Shown piece by piece: positions 6,714-13,040 of a stretch of DNA of 13,098 nt. Under the pieces are notes generated by a model. The model saw only the letters and a program-made list of their open reading frames with translations, searched no databases and was not told the origin of the DNA. The stretch comes from Spirochaetaceae bacterium UBA4077 (GTDB lineage: Bacteria; Spirochaetota; Spirochaetia; Treponematales; Rectinemataceae): positions 29,740 to 42,837 of the forward strand of contig DFYR01000036.1 in assembly GCA_002383375.1 (NCBI GenBank), given 5' to 3'. How positions within the stretch are numbered: the stretch's first letter is position 1; every line of letters begins with the position of its first letter. Made by a program: the position numbers and the translations under genes.

Positions 6714-8245
6714 AGATACCTCTCAAACGCCAGGTTACATATCTCGCCTCTGTCGGTGGTTTCGGCCACAATCTTGCCCTCTTTCATGGAGTATACCCTG
6801 TTGGCAATCCTGGCCACTAAAGGTAAATTCTGCTCAACGATAAAGAGCGTTGTCTTGGATTTAAGCTGCTGGAAAATATTGGCCAAATCTTCGATCACAT
6901 GGGGAGCCAGACCTTCAGTGGGTTCGTCCATCAATACCAGAGTTGGTTTTCCTAAAAGCGCCATAGCCATGAGCAGCATCTGCCGCTCGCCGCCGGATAG
7001 GGCTTCCGCCTTCCTGTCCATGAGATCTCGCAGTTTCGGGAAGAAGGGCAGGACCTCCTCCAGATCCTTATCCTTGGTGGCGTAGGAGGAAAGCTCGAAA
7101 TTTTGGCGCACCGTCAGAGATCTGAAAACCGTCTTGTCCTGGTGGATGTATTTGATGCCCTTCTGGGCCACCTTAAAAGCTGCCAACGCGCTAATGTCCT
7201 CGCCGTTGAAGCTAACTTTCCCATTTATCTTGGGCAGGAATCCCGATATTGTCCTGAATAGCGTTGTCTTGCCGGCTCCATTCCTTCCAGCCAGCATCAC
7301 GATTTCGCCCTGGTTAACCTTGAGCGATACATCGAAGACAACCCTGAGCTGTCCATATCCCACATCCAGATGCTCTACTTTGAGAAGCTCTTTATTCGGC
7401 GCGTCCTGTGCAATGTTAGCAGTGTCGTTCATCGTTACGCTGCCCTTGAGAATATTCTGGATGCTCGCGGCGCCCTCACCATTTTCTTCGCAGCTTATTT
7501 TCCAGTAGCTTTCCCGTACCGCGGGATCGTTCATCGTCTCCTCGAAGGGACCCACCGCGATCAGCTTGCCGTCATGCATGACCGCCAGCTTATCGACGAT
7601 GCCGCCCAACTTCGAAACCTTGTGCTCGACCAGGATTATCGTCTTTTTATGCTGGATCCTCTGCATGATCGTTAAAATTTCATCGATCTCCTGGTCACCT
7701 ATGCCGGCGAAGGGCTCGTCCAGGATGAGCACGTCCGGGTCTGCGATCCAGGACATGGCGATCTCCAGCTTTTTCTTCAAGCCCAGGGAGAGATTGCCGA
7801 CCTGGGATTCCCGCACCAATGCGATATCAAAAAGCGCAAGCGTTTCATCTACAGCCTTGGCTATTTCTTTCGATTTGTAGAAATTGACGAAAAACATATT
7901 TTTCGGCATGGAACTCTTTTCTTTCTTTCGATAGTAAGAGAGCGCCATGTTCTCGAATACCGTCAGGTTGTCAAATACCTGCACGATCTGGAATGTACGT
8001 AAAACCCCCGAAGCAACCCTGGATTCGGGCCTCTGGTTGGTGACATCCTTGCCTCTAAAAAATACATGGCCTTCTTCTGGGATGTAGAGCCCGGTAAGGA
8101 TATTGAGAAAAGTAGTCTTGCCCGCACCGTTGGGACCGATTATCGCTACGGTTTCATTCTCCTCGATATCGAGGTCCACTCCGCCGACAGCCTTGAAGGT
8201 CCCGAATTGCTTCACCACGGCCTTGGTGCTAATGATTGTTCCCAT
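6710..8245 (-). CDS. Fused double ATPase of an HAAT ABC importer (LivG-LivF fusion)
   Basis: A 511-residue protein with two complete ABC ATPase domains that are normally separate proteins. Domain 1 (about 1-255) is LivG-like: Walker A GPNGAGKT at 37-44, Walker B VLILDEP, and H-loop VEHKV near 207. Its signature is LSLGLKKKLE, unusual against LSGGQ or LPYGQQRRLE. Domain 2 (about 286-511) is LivF-like: Walker A GRNGAGKT near 320-327, signature LSGGERQM, Walker B VLMDEP, and VEQN instead of the H-loop His, which is normal for LivF. A polar linker of about 30 residues joins them. The ATG start at 8245 follows AAGGA 9 bases upstream. A Met codon in the linker (7432) could let a separate LivF be made. 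Confidence 0.92.
   Translation of the reverse strand: MGTIISTKAVVKQFGTFKAVGGVDLDIEENETVAIIGPNGAGKTTFLNILTGLYIPEEGHVFFRGKDVTNQRPESRVASGVLRTFQIVQVFDNLTVFENMALSYYRKKEKSSMPKNMFFVNFYKSKEIAKAVDETLALFDIALVRESQVGNLSLGLKKKLEIAMSWIADPDVLILDEPFAGIGDQEIDEILTIMQRIQHKKTIILVEHKVSKLGGIVDKLAVMHDGKLIAVGPFEETMNDPAVRESYWKISCEENGEGAASIQNILKGSVTMNDTANIAQDAPNKELLKVEHLDVGYGQLRVVFDVSLKVNQGEIVMLAGRNGAGKTTLFRTISGFLPKINGKVSFNGEDISALAAFKVAQKGIKYIHQDKTVFRSLTVRQNFELSSYATKDKDLEEVLPFFPKLRDLMDRKAEALSGGERQMLLMAMALLGKPTLVLMDEPTEGLAPHVIEDLANIFQQLKSKTTLFIVEQNLPLVARIANRVYSMKEGKIVAETTDRGEICNLAFERYL
7430..7447 (-). promoter_or_regulatory. Possible internal translation start for the LivF half
   Basis: AAGGG (7443-7447) lies 10 bases before an in-frame ATG (7430-7432) that codes for Met272, at the end of the LivG half and just before the LivF domain. 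This could be the relic or the working start of a once separate livF. Spacing is slightly long. Confidence 0.3.
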
Positions 8246-8264
8246 GTTCTTGTATCCTTTTTAC

Positions 8265-8298
8265 ACGGCGAGCCCGGGGCTTGCCCCGGACTCGCCGT
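8265..8298 (-). ncRNA. Intercistronic stem-loop between binding protein and ATPase genes
   Basis: ACGGCGAGCCCGGGGC (8265-8280) and GCCCCGGACTCGCCGT (8283-8298) form a 16-bp stem with a 2-base centre. In the minus-strand RNA the one imperfect position becomes a U-G pair. No U-run follows, so it is unlikely to be a plain terminator. In similar importer operons such a hairpin protects the 3' end of the binding-protein message, so that this protein is made in excess. That role here is inferred. The whole gap 8246-8334 holds nothing else obvious. Confidence 0.65.
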
Positions 8299-8334
8299 TC
8301 CTAGAAACGATTAAATCTAGAAGTATCGAAGACC

Positions 8335-9570
8335 TTAGTAACCAAGCGACTTGAGCGTGGGAAGCGGATCCTGTCCGCCAAAGGCCTTTTCAACTTTGTA
8401 CAGGTCCCACATGTTGGAACCGCTGGCCTTACCGGACACCAAGTATGCCAGATATTCGTTCACCAGCTCATGGTCCTCGCGGAAATAGGATTCACCCTTG
8501 ATGGTCTGGAACTTTTCGGTTGCCAGAACCTTGGATACCTTGTCCACATCGAAGGTACCGGCCTTCTCCACCGCTTCGAACATAATGGTCGCAGCCATGT
8601 ACGCCAGTGTGGTATAGGCATCGGGCGGTTCGCCGCCGAACATCTTCATGTGGGCATCGGCCCATTTCTTGGTCTTTTCGGCCAAAGCCTTGTCTTGAAT
8701 GCCTTCCACATCGTAATAGTGGAACGTAAGCGAGGGTATCTGGGCCAGAGTGGCTCTGGGGATAGTTACCGCGACATAGTTCATGGTCCAGGAATTGAAG
8801 ACCGTGGTCACGTTCATGAGACCCATGTCGTAGGCTTGTTTGTACAGAGCGATCGCGTCGCCGCCTGTCTGGACGGTCACGACGACGTCCGGCTTGAGCT
8901 GCATGGCCTTGTTGATCGCGGAGGAGAAATCGACGTTGCCGAGAGGATACTCTGCAAAACCAACTACTTCGCCGCCTATCTTGGCGATCACGTCTTTCAG
9001 GCCGTCATAAATCGTGTTGCCCCAAGAATCGGAACGGGAAATAAAGAAAATCTTCTTCTTGCCCAGACCTTGCACGACGGACTGACCGGCGATGTATCCG
9101 ATACTCCAGGGAGTAAAGGCTACCGAGAAGGATCCGGGAGCGGGGTTGCCCTTCTTGAAAGTATCAAGGGCGGGTACGCAGGCGGAAATCATGGGCATCG
9201 GCTTGAGCTTGGACTCCTCGTTCAAGGCTGCGGCCATGGGATTCCAGCAGCTTCCGGTAAATCCATTGATACCGGCTTCCACCAACTCGCGATAGCGGCG
9301 AATGCCAACATCGAGCTTAGCCTCATCATCCTTTATGATGAGCTTGACGGGGACTTTTCCCCACGGCATGTTAAGTCCGCCGCGTTCGTTGATCTCGGCG
9401 ACCGCAAGCAAGGTTCCCTTGCGCTGGGTCTCGGCCAAAGGCGCGAAAGTACCGCTCAAGGAAGTCATGAAGCCGAGCTTGAACTCTTTTGGATTGGGCG
9501 CCGCTCCGGCCTGGAATACCATGGCCAGAACGAGGACCAACGTTGCGATAAAGAATACACTTCTTTTCAT
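8335..9570 (-). CDS. Periplasmic substrate-binding protein of an HAAT ABC importer (LivK-like, Peripla_BP_6)
   Basis: A 411-residue type I periplasmic binding protein. The signal peptide has K2-R3, a hydrophobic core to about residue 20, and a likely cut after AGA near residue 23; no lipobox Cys is present. The mature protein starts with the typical KLGFMTSLSGTFAPL strand and ligand loop, and later has SDSWGNTIYDGL and DVVVTVQTGGDAIALYKQA, typical of the fold. The start is ATG 9570 with AGGAGG 7 bases upstream; two in-frame TTG codons just before it are not favoured. It is the first gene of the importer operon. The ligand is not readable; the pocket differs enough that branched-chain amino acids should not be assumed. 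Confidence 0.93.
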   Translation of the reverse strand: MKRSVFFIATLVLVLAMVFQAGAAPNPKEFKLGFMTSLSGTFAPLAETQRKGTLLAVAEINERGGLNMPWGKVPVKLIIKDDEAKLDVGIRRYRELVEAGINGFTGSCWNPMAAALNEESKLKPMPMISACVPALDTFKKGNPAPGSFSVAFTPWSIGYIAGQSVVQGLGKKKIFFISRSDSWGNTIYDGLKDVIAKIGGEVVGFAEYPLGNVDFSSAINKAMQLKPDVVVTVQTGGDAIALYKQAYDMGLMNVTTVFNSWTMNYVAVTIPRATLAQIPSLTFHYYDVEGIQDKALAEKTKKWADAHMKMFGGEPPDAYTTLAYMAATIMFEAVEKAGTFDVDKVSKVLATEKFQTIKGESYFREDHELVNEYLAYLVSGKASGSNMWDLYKVEKAFGGQDPLPTLKSLGY

Positions 9571-9577
9571 CAACAAG

Positions 9578-9583
9578 CCTCCT
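9578..9583 (-). promoter_or_regulatory. Strong ribosome binding site of the binding-protein gene
   Basis: AGGAGG on the minus strand is 7 bases before ATG 9570. This ideal spacing favours the ATG over TTG at 9573 and 9576. Confidence 0.75.
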
Positions 9584-9584
9584 G

Positions 9585-9598
9585 GGACAGATTTGTCC
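9585..9598. promoter_or_regulatory. Inverted repeat GGACA-N4-TGTCC, possible operator
   Basis: GGACAGATTTGTCC is a perfect 5-bp inverted repeat next to the ribosome binding site and near the expected start of the importer transcript. Its right half TGTCCTA recurs at 9610-9616, and in reverse (TAGGACA) at 9796-9802. Confidence 0.4.
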
Positions 9599-9602
9599 TA
9601 CA

Positions 9603-9636
9603 TTTATACTGTCCTATACATATTTCGATTTGTCAA
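9603..9636 (-). promoter_or_regulatory. Candidate promoter of the ABC importer operon
   Basis: On the minus strand, TTGACA (9631-9636) precedes TATAAA (9603-9608), but the gap is 22 bases, too long for a normal sigma70 promoter. It may need an activator, or one of the two boxes is fortuitous. A T/A-rich block (9637-9680, A-rich on the transcribed sense) lies upstream and could act as an UP element. Confidence 0.35.
9604..9616 (-). promoter_or_regulatory. Candidate shared regulatory motif, copy 2
   Basis: TAGGACAGTATAA on the minus strand, overlapping the -10-like box of the importer operon. It matches 11 of 13 bases with each of the copies at 2140-2152 and 9796-9808. Confidence 0.35.
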
Positions 9637-9757
9637 CTTTTTTTTATTGTCTTTTGTGATATTTTTCCTTTGCCTCCTCTTGATTTCAGCTAAAAATTCA
9701 GGCAAGCCCTGGGTATGCAATTTCCACTATATACCGAAGGAATCGTAATTTCCTGAC

Positions 9758-9787
9758 TTGACAAATTCCGGATATGGGGCGTATCCT
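9758..9787 (+). promoter_or_regulatory. Promoter of the 2-hydroxyacid dehydrogenase gene
   Basis: TTGACA (9758-9763) and TATCCT (9782-9787) are 18 bases apart. Between them lies an inverted repeat, GGATA (9770-9774) and TATCC (9782-9786), whose right arm is part of the -10 box. Upstream, 9640-9757 shows no gene; it has only a T-rich block and a weak GGTAT/ATACC pair (9712-9716, 9731-9735). Confidence 0.5.
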
Positions 9788-9794
9788 GATTACG

Positions 9795-9817
9795 GTAGGA
9801 CAATATGACGGTTCTAC
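9795..9817 (+). promoter_or_regulatory. Operator-like element downstream of the dehydrogenase promoter, including shared motif copy 3
   Basis: GTAGGAC (9795-9801) and GGTTCTAC (9810-9817) form an imperfect inverted repeat right at the expected transcription start. TAGGACAATATGA (9796-9808) is the third copy of the 13-base motif also seen at 2140-2152 and 9604-9616. Confidence 0.4.
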
Positions 9818-9830
9818 AATCTTGACCGCA

Positions 9831-9836
9831 GAAGGA
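9831..9836 (+). promoter_or_regulatory. Ribosome binding site supporting a TTG start
   Basis: GAAGGA lies 7 bases before TTG 9844, the only start that keeps the N-terminal beta strand (FRILLSEPI) of the dehydrogenase. Confidence 0.6.
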
Positions 9837-9843
9837 AGTCCGC

Positions 9844-10818
9844 TTGTTCAGGATACTGCTTTCGGAACCCATCGAGGCCGCCGGAATGGCCGCCCTACAG
9901 GGCAAGGCCGAGGTAGTCATTAGCCCCGATCCATCCAACGAAACCGTGGGCCGCCTTTTACGGGACGCCGACGCCCTCATCTTGCGCACCGCCACTAAAG
10001 TCACAAAAGCTATGATCGCCGCCTCTCCCAGGCTCAAGGTTATCTCCCGGACCGGCGGCGGACTTAATAACGTAGATATCGATGCCGCCACCGAACACGG
10101 CGTCGTGGTCGCCGGTGTAAAAGGCCCTCAGGACCGCTACGTCGCCGAGCATGCGATCGCCCTCATCATGGCCCTCTCCAAGCAGCTTCCCTACCTGGAC
10201 GCACAGACCCGGAAAGGAAACTTCAAATCCCGCTTCGAGTATAAACCCATGGGCGTGGAAGGCAAGATCCTCGGCCTCGTGGGCTTCGGTAGAATCGGGA
10301 AAATAGTGGCAAGCGTCGCCCAGGTCCTGGGCATGAAGGTCCTGGCTTACGACCCCTATCTGAAGCCAGAACAGCTTCAGGGCAGCGGCATTCGGCTGGT
10401 GAAGACCCCCGAGGATCTGCTCAAGGTCGCCGATTTCGTATCCCTCCACGTGCCCGCGACGCCGGAGACCGACAAGTTCATCAACGCCGAGCGCCTGGCC
10501 GTGATGAAACCCGGCGCCTTCCTTATTAATACCGCCCGGGGCGAAATCGTTGACGAGGAAGCTCTCGTCGACGCCCTCAAATCAGGGCGCCTGGCAGGCG
10601 CCGGACTTGACGTGCTGGCCCACGAGCCCCCCGATCCGAACTCGCCCCTGATGGGCATACAGTCGGTCATCTTGAGCCCGCACACCGCAGGACTCACCAG
10701 GGAAGGCGTCGCTCTCCTGGCTAAAGGCGCGGCGGAGAACGCCCTTGCCGTCCTGGAGGGCAGGGCTCCCAGCTTCAGCGGAAACTGGGAGGCGGTGCAT
10801 GGGAAGGCAAAAGGGTAA
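9844..10818 (+). CDS. D-isomer-specific 2-hydroxyacid dehydrogenase (NAD-dependent)
   Basis: A 324-residue enzyme of the D-3-phosphoglycerate/glyoxylate reductase family, which interconverts a 2-keto acid and a D-2-hydroxyacid with NAD(H). The cofactor loop is GFGRIG at 147-152, and D170 (AYDP) ends the second strand, as expected for NAD over NADP. The catalytic triad is R232 (NTARGE), E261 (AHEPPDP) and H280 (SPHTAG). There is no C-terminal ACT domain, so it is not a regulated long-form SerA. The start is TTG at 9844, with GAAGGA about 7 bases upstream; the next ATG would remove the first beta strand. The creatininase-family gene follows after 74 bases on the same strand. The exact substrate is unknown. 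Confidence 0.92.
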   Translation: MFRILLSEPIEAAGMAALQGKAEVVISPDPSNETVGRLLRDADALILRTATKVTKAMIAASPRLKVISRTGGGLNNVDIDAATEHGVVVAGVKGPQDRYVAEHAIALIMALSKQLPYLDAQTRKGNFKSRFEYKPMGVEGKILGLVGFGRIGKIVASVAQVLGMKVLAYDPYLKPEQLQGSGIRLVKTPEDLLKVADFVSLHVPATPETDKFINAERLAVMKPGAFLINTARGEIVDEEALVDALKSGRLAGAGLDVLAHEPPDPNSPLMGIQSVILSPHTAGLTREGVALLAKGAAENALAVLEGRAPSFSGNWEAVHGKAKG

Positions 10819-10833
10819 AACAAAGGGCAAAGC

Positions 10834-10847
10834 CGGCCTTCAGGCCG
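10834..10847 (+). other. Short hairpin between the dehydrogenase and creatininase genes
   Basis: CGGCCT-TC-AGGCCG forms a 6-bp stem with a 2-base loop, 15 bases past the dehydrogenase stop. The T-run (10871-10877) is more than 20 bases away, so it is a poor terminator. It may only reduce read-through. Confidence 0.35.
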
Positions 10848-10892
10848 AATGAAATAGTCTTTCAAAGAGATTTTTTTAGAAGGAGAAGCAGT

Positions 10893-11753
10893 ATGGCACA
10901 AGAAATGTGGACCTACGCGATGGAAGAGATGTCCTATCCGGATGTCAAAGAAATCCTCAAAAGCGTAGACACCGTCATTATCCCCATCGGATCCCACGAG
11001 AAGCACGGACCGCACATCCCCCTGGCTACCGACGCCTGGGTGACGATCGAGGTCTGCTCCAGAGCCGCCAAGAAGGCTAAGATGCCCTTCACCCCCCTGA
11101 TGCCCTTCGGGTATTCCCCCCACCACATGGGCAAGTGCAACGACGGCGTGGGTACCATCACCCTCACCGGCAACACCCTCAAGCGCGTCGTCTACGAGAT
11201 CGGCCGCTCCCTCATCTACCACGGCTTCAGCAAGCTCATCTTCGTCAGCCATCACGCCTCCAACCAGAAGGTCATCGACGAGCCCTTGCGCAGACTGACC
11301 TATGAGACCGGTTGTTTCTGCTGCTGGTTCCTCACCCCCACCGAACGAAAAGACGGCCTGGTCAAGGACTTCATGGTCGAGCATCCCGCCTGGCACTCCG
11401 GCGAGATGGAAACCTCCACCAGCCTGGCCCACAACGAGAAATGCGTCCACCTCGAGCGCGCCCACGCCCACAAGGCCCACGCGCCCAAGTGGATGGGCCC
11501 CGCATTCGACAAGTACGACGGCGTTCCCACCGTCATCTTCCAGGGCGAAGAAAGCGCCTGGGTTCCCATGGAGCACCACGAGTATGTCGAGGAAGCCACC
11601 ATCGGCGATCCCTTCCTTGGTTCCAAGGAGAAGGGCGAGAAGTACTTCGAAGTAGCTTCCCAGCACCTGGCCGACTTCGCCAGGGAAATCCAGAAGATCG
11701 ACATCAAGATTCCCTACGAGAAGCGCGACTATCCCACCAGGACCATGGACTAA
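10893..11753 (+). CDS. Creatininase-family metal-dependent hydrolase
   Basis: A 286-residue protein of the creatininase/amidohydrolase fold, cytoplasmic, with a two-metal centre. The signature IGSHEKHGPHIPLATD gives E36, H38 and D47 as metal ligands, and HSGEMETS gives E171. The third motif, usually NGHGGN, is VSHHASN here, with H120 or H121 as the candidate ligand. Known members hydrolyse creatinine, cleave formamide groups in cofactor biosynthesis, or open the ring of 3-dehydro-scyllo-inosose (IolN). The neighbouring zinc dehydrogenases and TIM-barrel protein make an IolN-like, ring-opening role worth considering, but creatinine hydrolysis cannot be excluded. AAGGAG (10880-10885) gives a strong start signal 7 bases before the ATG. 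A terminator follows. Confidence 0.9.
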   Translation: MAQEMWTYAMEEMSYPDVKEILKSVDTVIIPIGSHEKHGPHIPLATDAWVTIEVCSRAAKKAKMPFTPLMPFGYSPHHMGKCNDGVGTITLTGNTLKRVVYEIGRSLIYHGFSKLIFVSHHASNQKVIDEPLRRLTYETGCFCCWFLTPTERKDGLVKDFMVEHPAWHSGEMETSTSLAHNEKCVHLERAHAHKAHAPKWMGPAFDKYDGVPTVIFQGEESAWVPMEHHEYVEEATIGDPFLGSKEKGEKYFEVASQHLADFAREIQKIDIKIPYEKRDYPTRTMD

Positions 11754-11782
11754 GCTAAGGCAGTCCTAAAAAGATCACGATC

Positions 11783-11816
11783 GGCCAGAAGATGAGAATC
11801 TTCTGGCCATTTTTTT
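11783..11816 (+). terminator. Intrinsic terminator after the creatininase-family gene
   Basis: GGCCAGAAGAT (11783-11793) and ATCTTCTGGCC (11798-11808) make a perfect 11-bp stem with a GAGA loop, followed by seven T. It ends the dehydrogenase-hydrolase unit 30 bases after the stop. Confidence 0.93.
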
Positions 11817-11843
11817 CAAACTATGAAATAAACAGTAATGCCA

Positions 11844-11849
11844 GGAGGT
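11844..11849 (+). promoter_or_regulatory. Ribosome binding site selecting the MFS start
   Basis: GGAGGT precedes ATG 11853 by 3 bases and overlaps the coding frame of the in-frame ATG at 11838, which is therefore unlikely to be used. The 13 bases GGAGGTCCTATGA are identical to the start region of the dehydrogenase at 2037 (minus strand). Confidence 0.65.
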
Positions 11850-11852
11850 CCT

Positions 11853-13040
11853 ATGATACGCAACAAATACATGGTGCTCGGCATGACCTTCATGTCTCTG
11901 GGACTGCTCGGGGCCCTCATATCGGCGATAGGCGCAAGCCTACCGCCCATTCAGAAATTCTTCGGAGCAGACATCAGCAAGGTAGGCTCGGTGACTACCT
12001 ATTATCAGCTGAGCTACGCGTTTTTCTGCTTTTTCGGCGGACTGCTCACGGATTTTTTCGGCAAAAACCGGGTTCTCGCCCTTGGGGGCTTCTTCTATGG
12101 CATCTGCACCCTTTCGCTCGGCATGTTCGGCGACTTTTCCTCCACTCTCGCCCTTTTCACCGTCATAGGCATAGGGGGCGGACTTTTTTTCATCGGCGCC
12201 AACACCATGATTGTCCAGCTTTTCCCCGAACAGCGCGGGAAGTACCTCAACCTCCTCCATCTCTGTTTCGCCATAGGCTCCGTCATCGCCTCCCTCATGG
12301 TCAGCGGTTTCGTCGCCGCGGGGTTCAAATGGAATAGGGTGTTTCAAGTGCTGGGTTCTCTGGCGCTCACGATAGGAATTCTCTTCACCTTCACCAAGGC
12401 GGGAGCTCCTTCCTCAACCCTCGGCTCCGGCACGCTCAAGGGGCTATTGGCTAAATACAGGCAAATGTTCGGCAATAGGCTGTTTTTATCTGTCCTGGTT
12501 TCCAACACCCTGGCCATCGGCGCCCAGTTCGGCACTATCTACCTTCTGGTCCTTTTTCTAAGCAACGTACGTGGGCTTCCAGTACCCTCGGCTAGCCTGG
12601 TTCTGGCCATATTCTTCATACTCCAGGGCGCAGGTCGCATTGTCGTTAGCTCTTTGATTTCGAAAATCCGAATAACTACCATCGTGACATTTTTACTTGC
12701 GCTGTTGTTTGTAACCCTCGGCTTGGGTTGGCTCTCCCGAGGCATGCTTTCGGTAGTCCTCTTGGCTTTCACCGGCCTGGCCTGCTCCGGCCTCATGCCC
12801 AGCCTCATCGCCCTGGCCAGCCACTTGCTGCCTAAAGAGGTGACCGGCCTGGCGCTAGGCATACTCTCGATGCTTGGAGCCTTGGGAGGGATGGGCATCA
12901 CAAAACTGGTAACGTGGCTGGCGGGCAAAATAGGTCTGGATAAGGCGTTTCTGGCGCTGATCGGGCTTTCGCTGATAGCGCTGCTCTTCTTCCTGGCCAC
13001 CAGGAAAAAATTCGCCGATGTGGAGCGCAACAAGGGCTAA
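11853..13040 (+). CDS. Major facilitator superfamily transporter
   Basis: A 395-residue inner-membrane protein with about 12 hydrophobic segments, a typical MFS length. Motif A is seen after the second segment as GGLLTDFFGKNR (62-73). The stretch LFPEQRGKYLNLLHLCFAIGS resembles the fucose/glucose permease (FucP-like) branch, which suggests a sugar or polyol substrate, but this rests on a short region. A cytoplasmic loop divides the two halves near residues 180-200. The gene starts only 36 bases after a strong terminator and no clear promoter was found in that gap, so its expression may depend on read-through or on a promoter overlapping the terminator. The last 58 bases of the window show no gene. 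Confidence 0.9.
   Translation: MIRNKYMVLGMTFMSLGLLGALISAIGASLPPIQKFFGADISKVGSVTTYYQLSYAFFCFFGGLLTDFFGKNRVLALGGFFYGICTLSLGMFGDFSSTLALFTVIGIGGGLFFIGANTMIVQLFPEQRGKYLNLLHLCFAIGSVIASLMVSGFVAAGFKWNRVFQVLGSLALTIGILFTFTKAGAPSSTLGSGTLKGLLAKYRQMFGNRLFLSVLVSNTLAIGAQFGTIYLLVLFLSNVRGLPVPSASLVLAIFFILQGAGRIVVSSLISKIRITTIVTFLLALLFVTLGLGWLSRGMLSVVLLAFTGLACSGLMPSLIALASHLLPKEVTGLALGILSMLGALGGMGITKLVTWLAGKIGLDKAFLALIGLSLIALLFFLATRKKFADVERNKG

Noticed and set aside
9637..9680. T-rich block as a repeat or mobile-element end
   Set aside because: It is simple low-complexity sequence with no terminal repeat or target duplication; an UP-like promoter element is the simpler reading.
8470..9693. 407-codon open frame antisense to the binding-protein gene
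   Set aside because: It is a shadow of the binding-protein frame and extends across the importer promoter region; no protein family is recognisable.
10834..10877. Hairpin plus T-run before the creatininase gene as an intrinsic terminator
   Set aside because: The T-run is more than 20 bases from the stem, so this does not have the form of an intrinsic terminator.
10377..11666. 429-codon minus-strand open frame across the 2-hydroxyacid dehydrogenase and creatininase genes
   Set aside because: It covers two well-supported plus-strand genes and the gap between them, and its composition is that of antisense translation.
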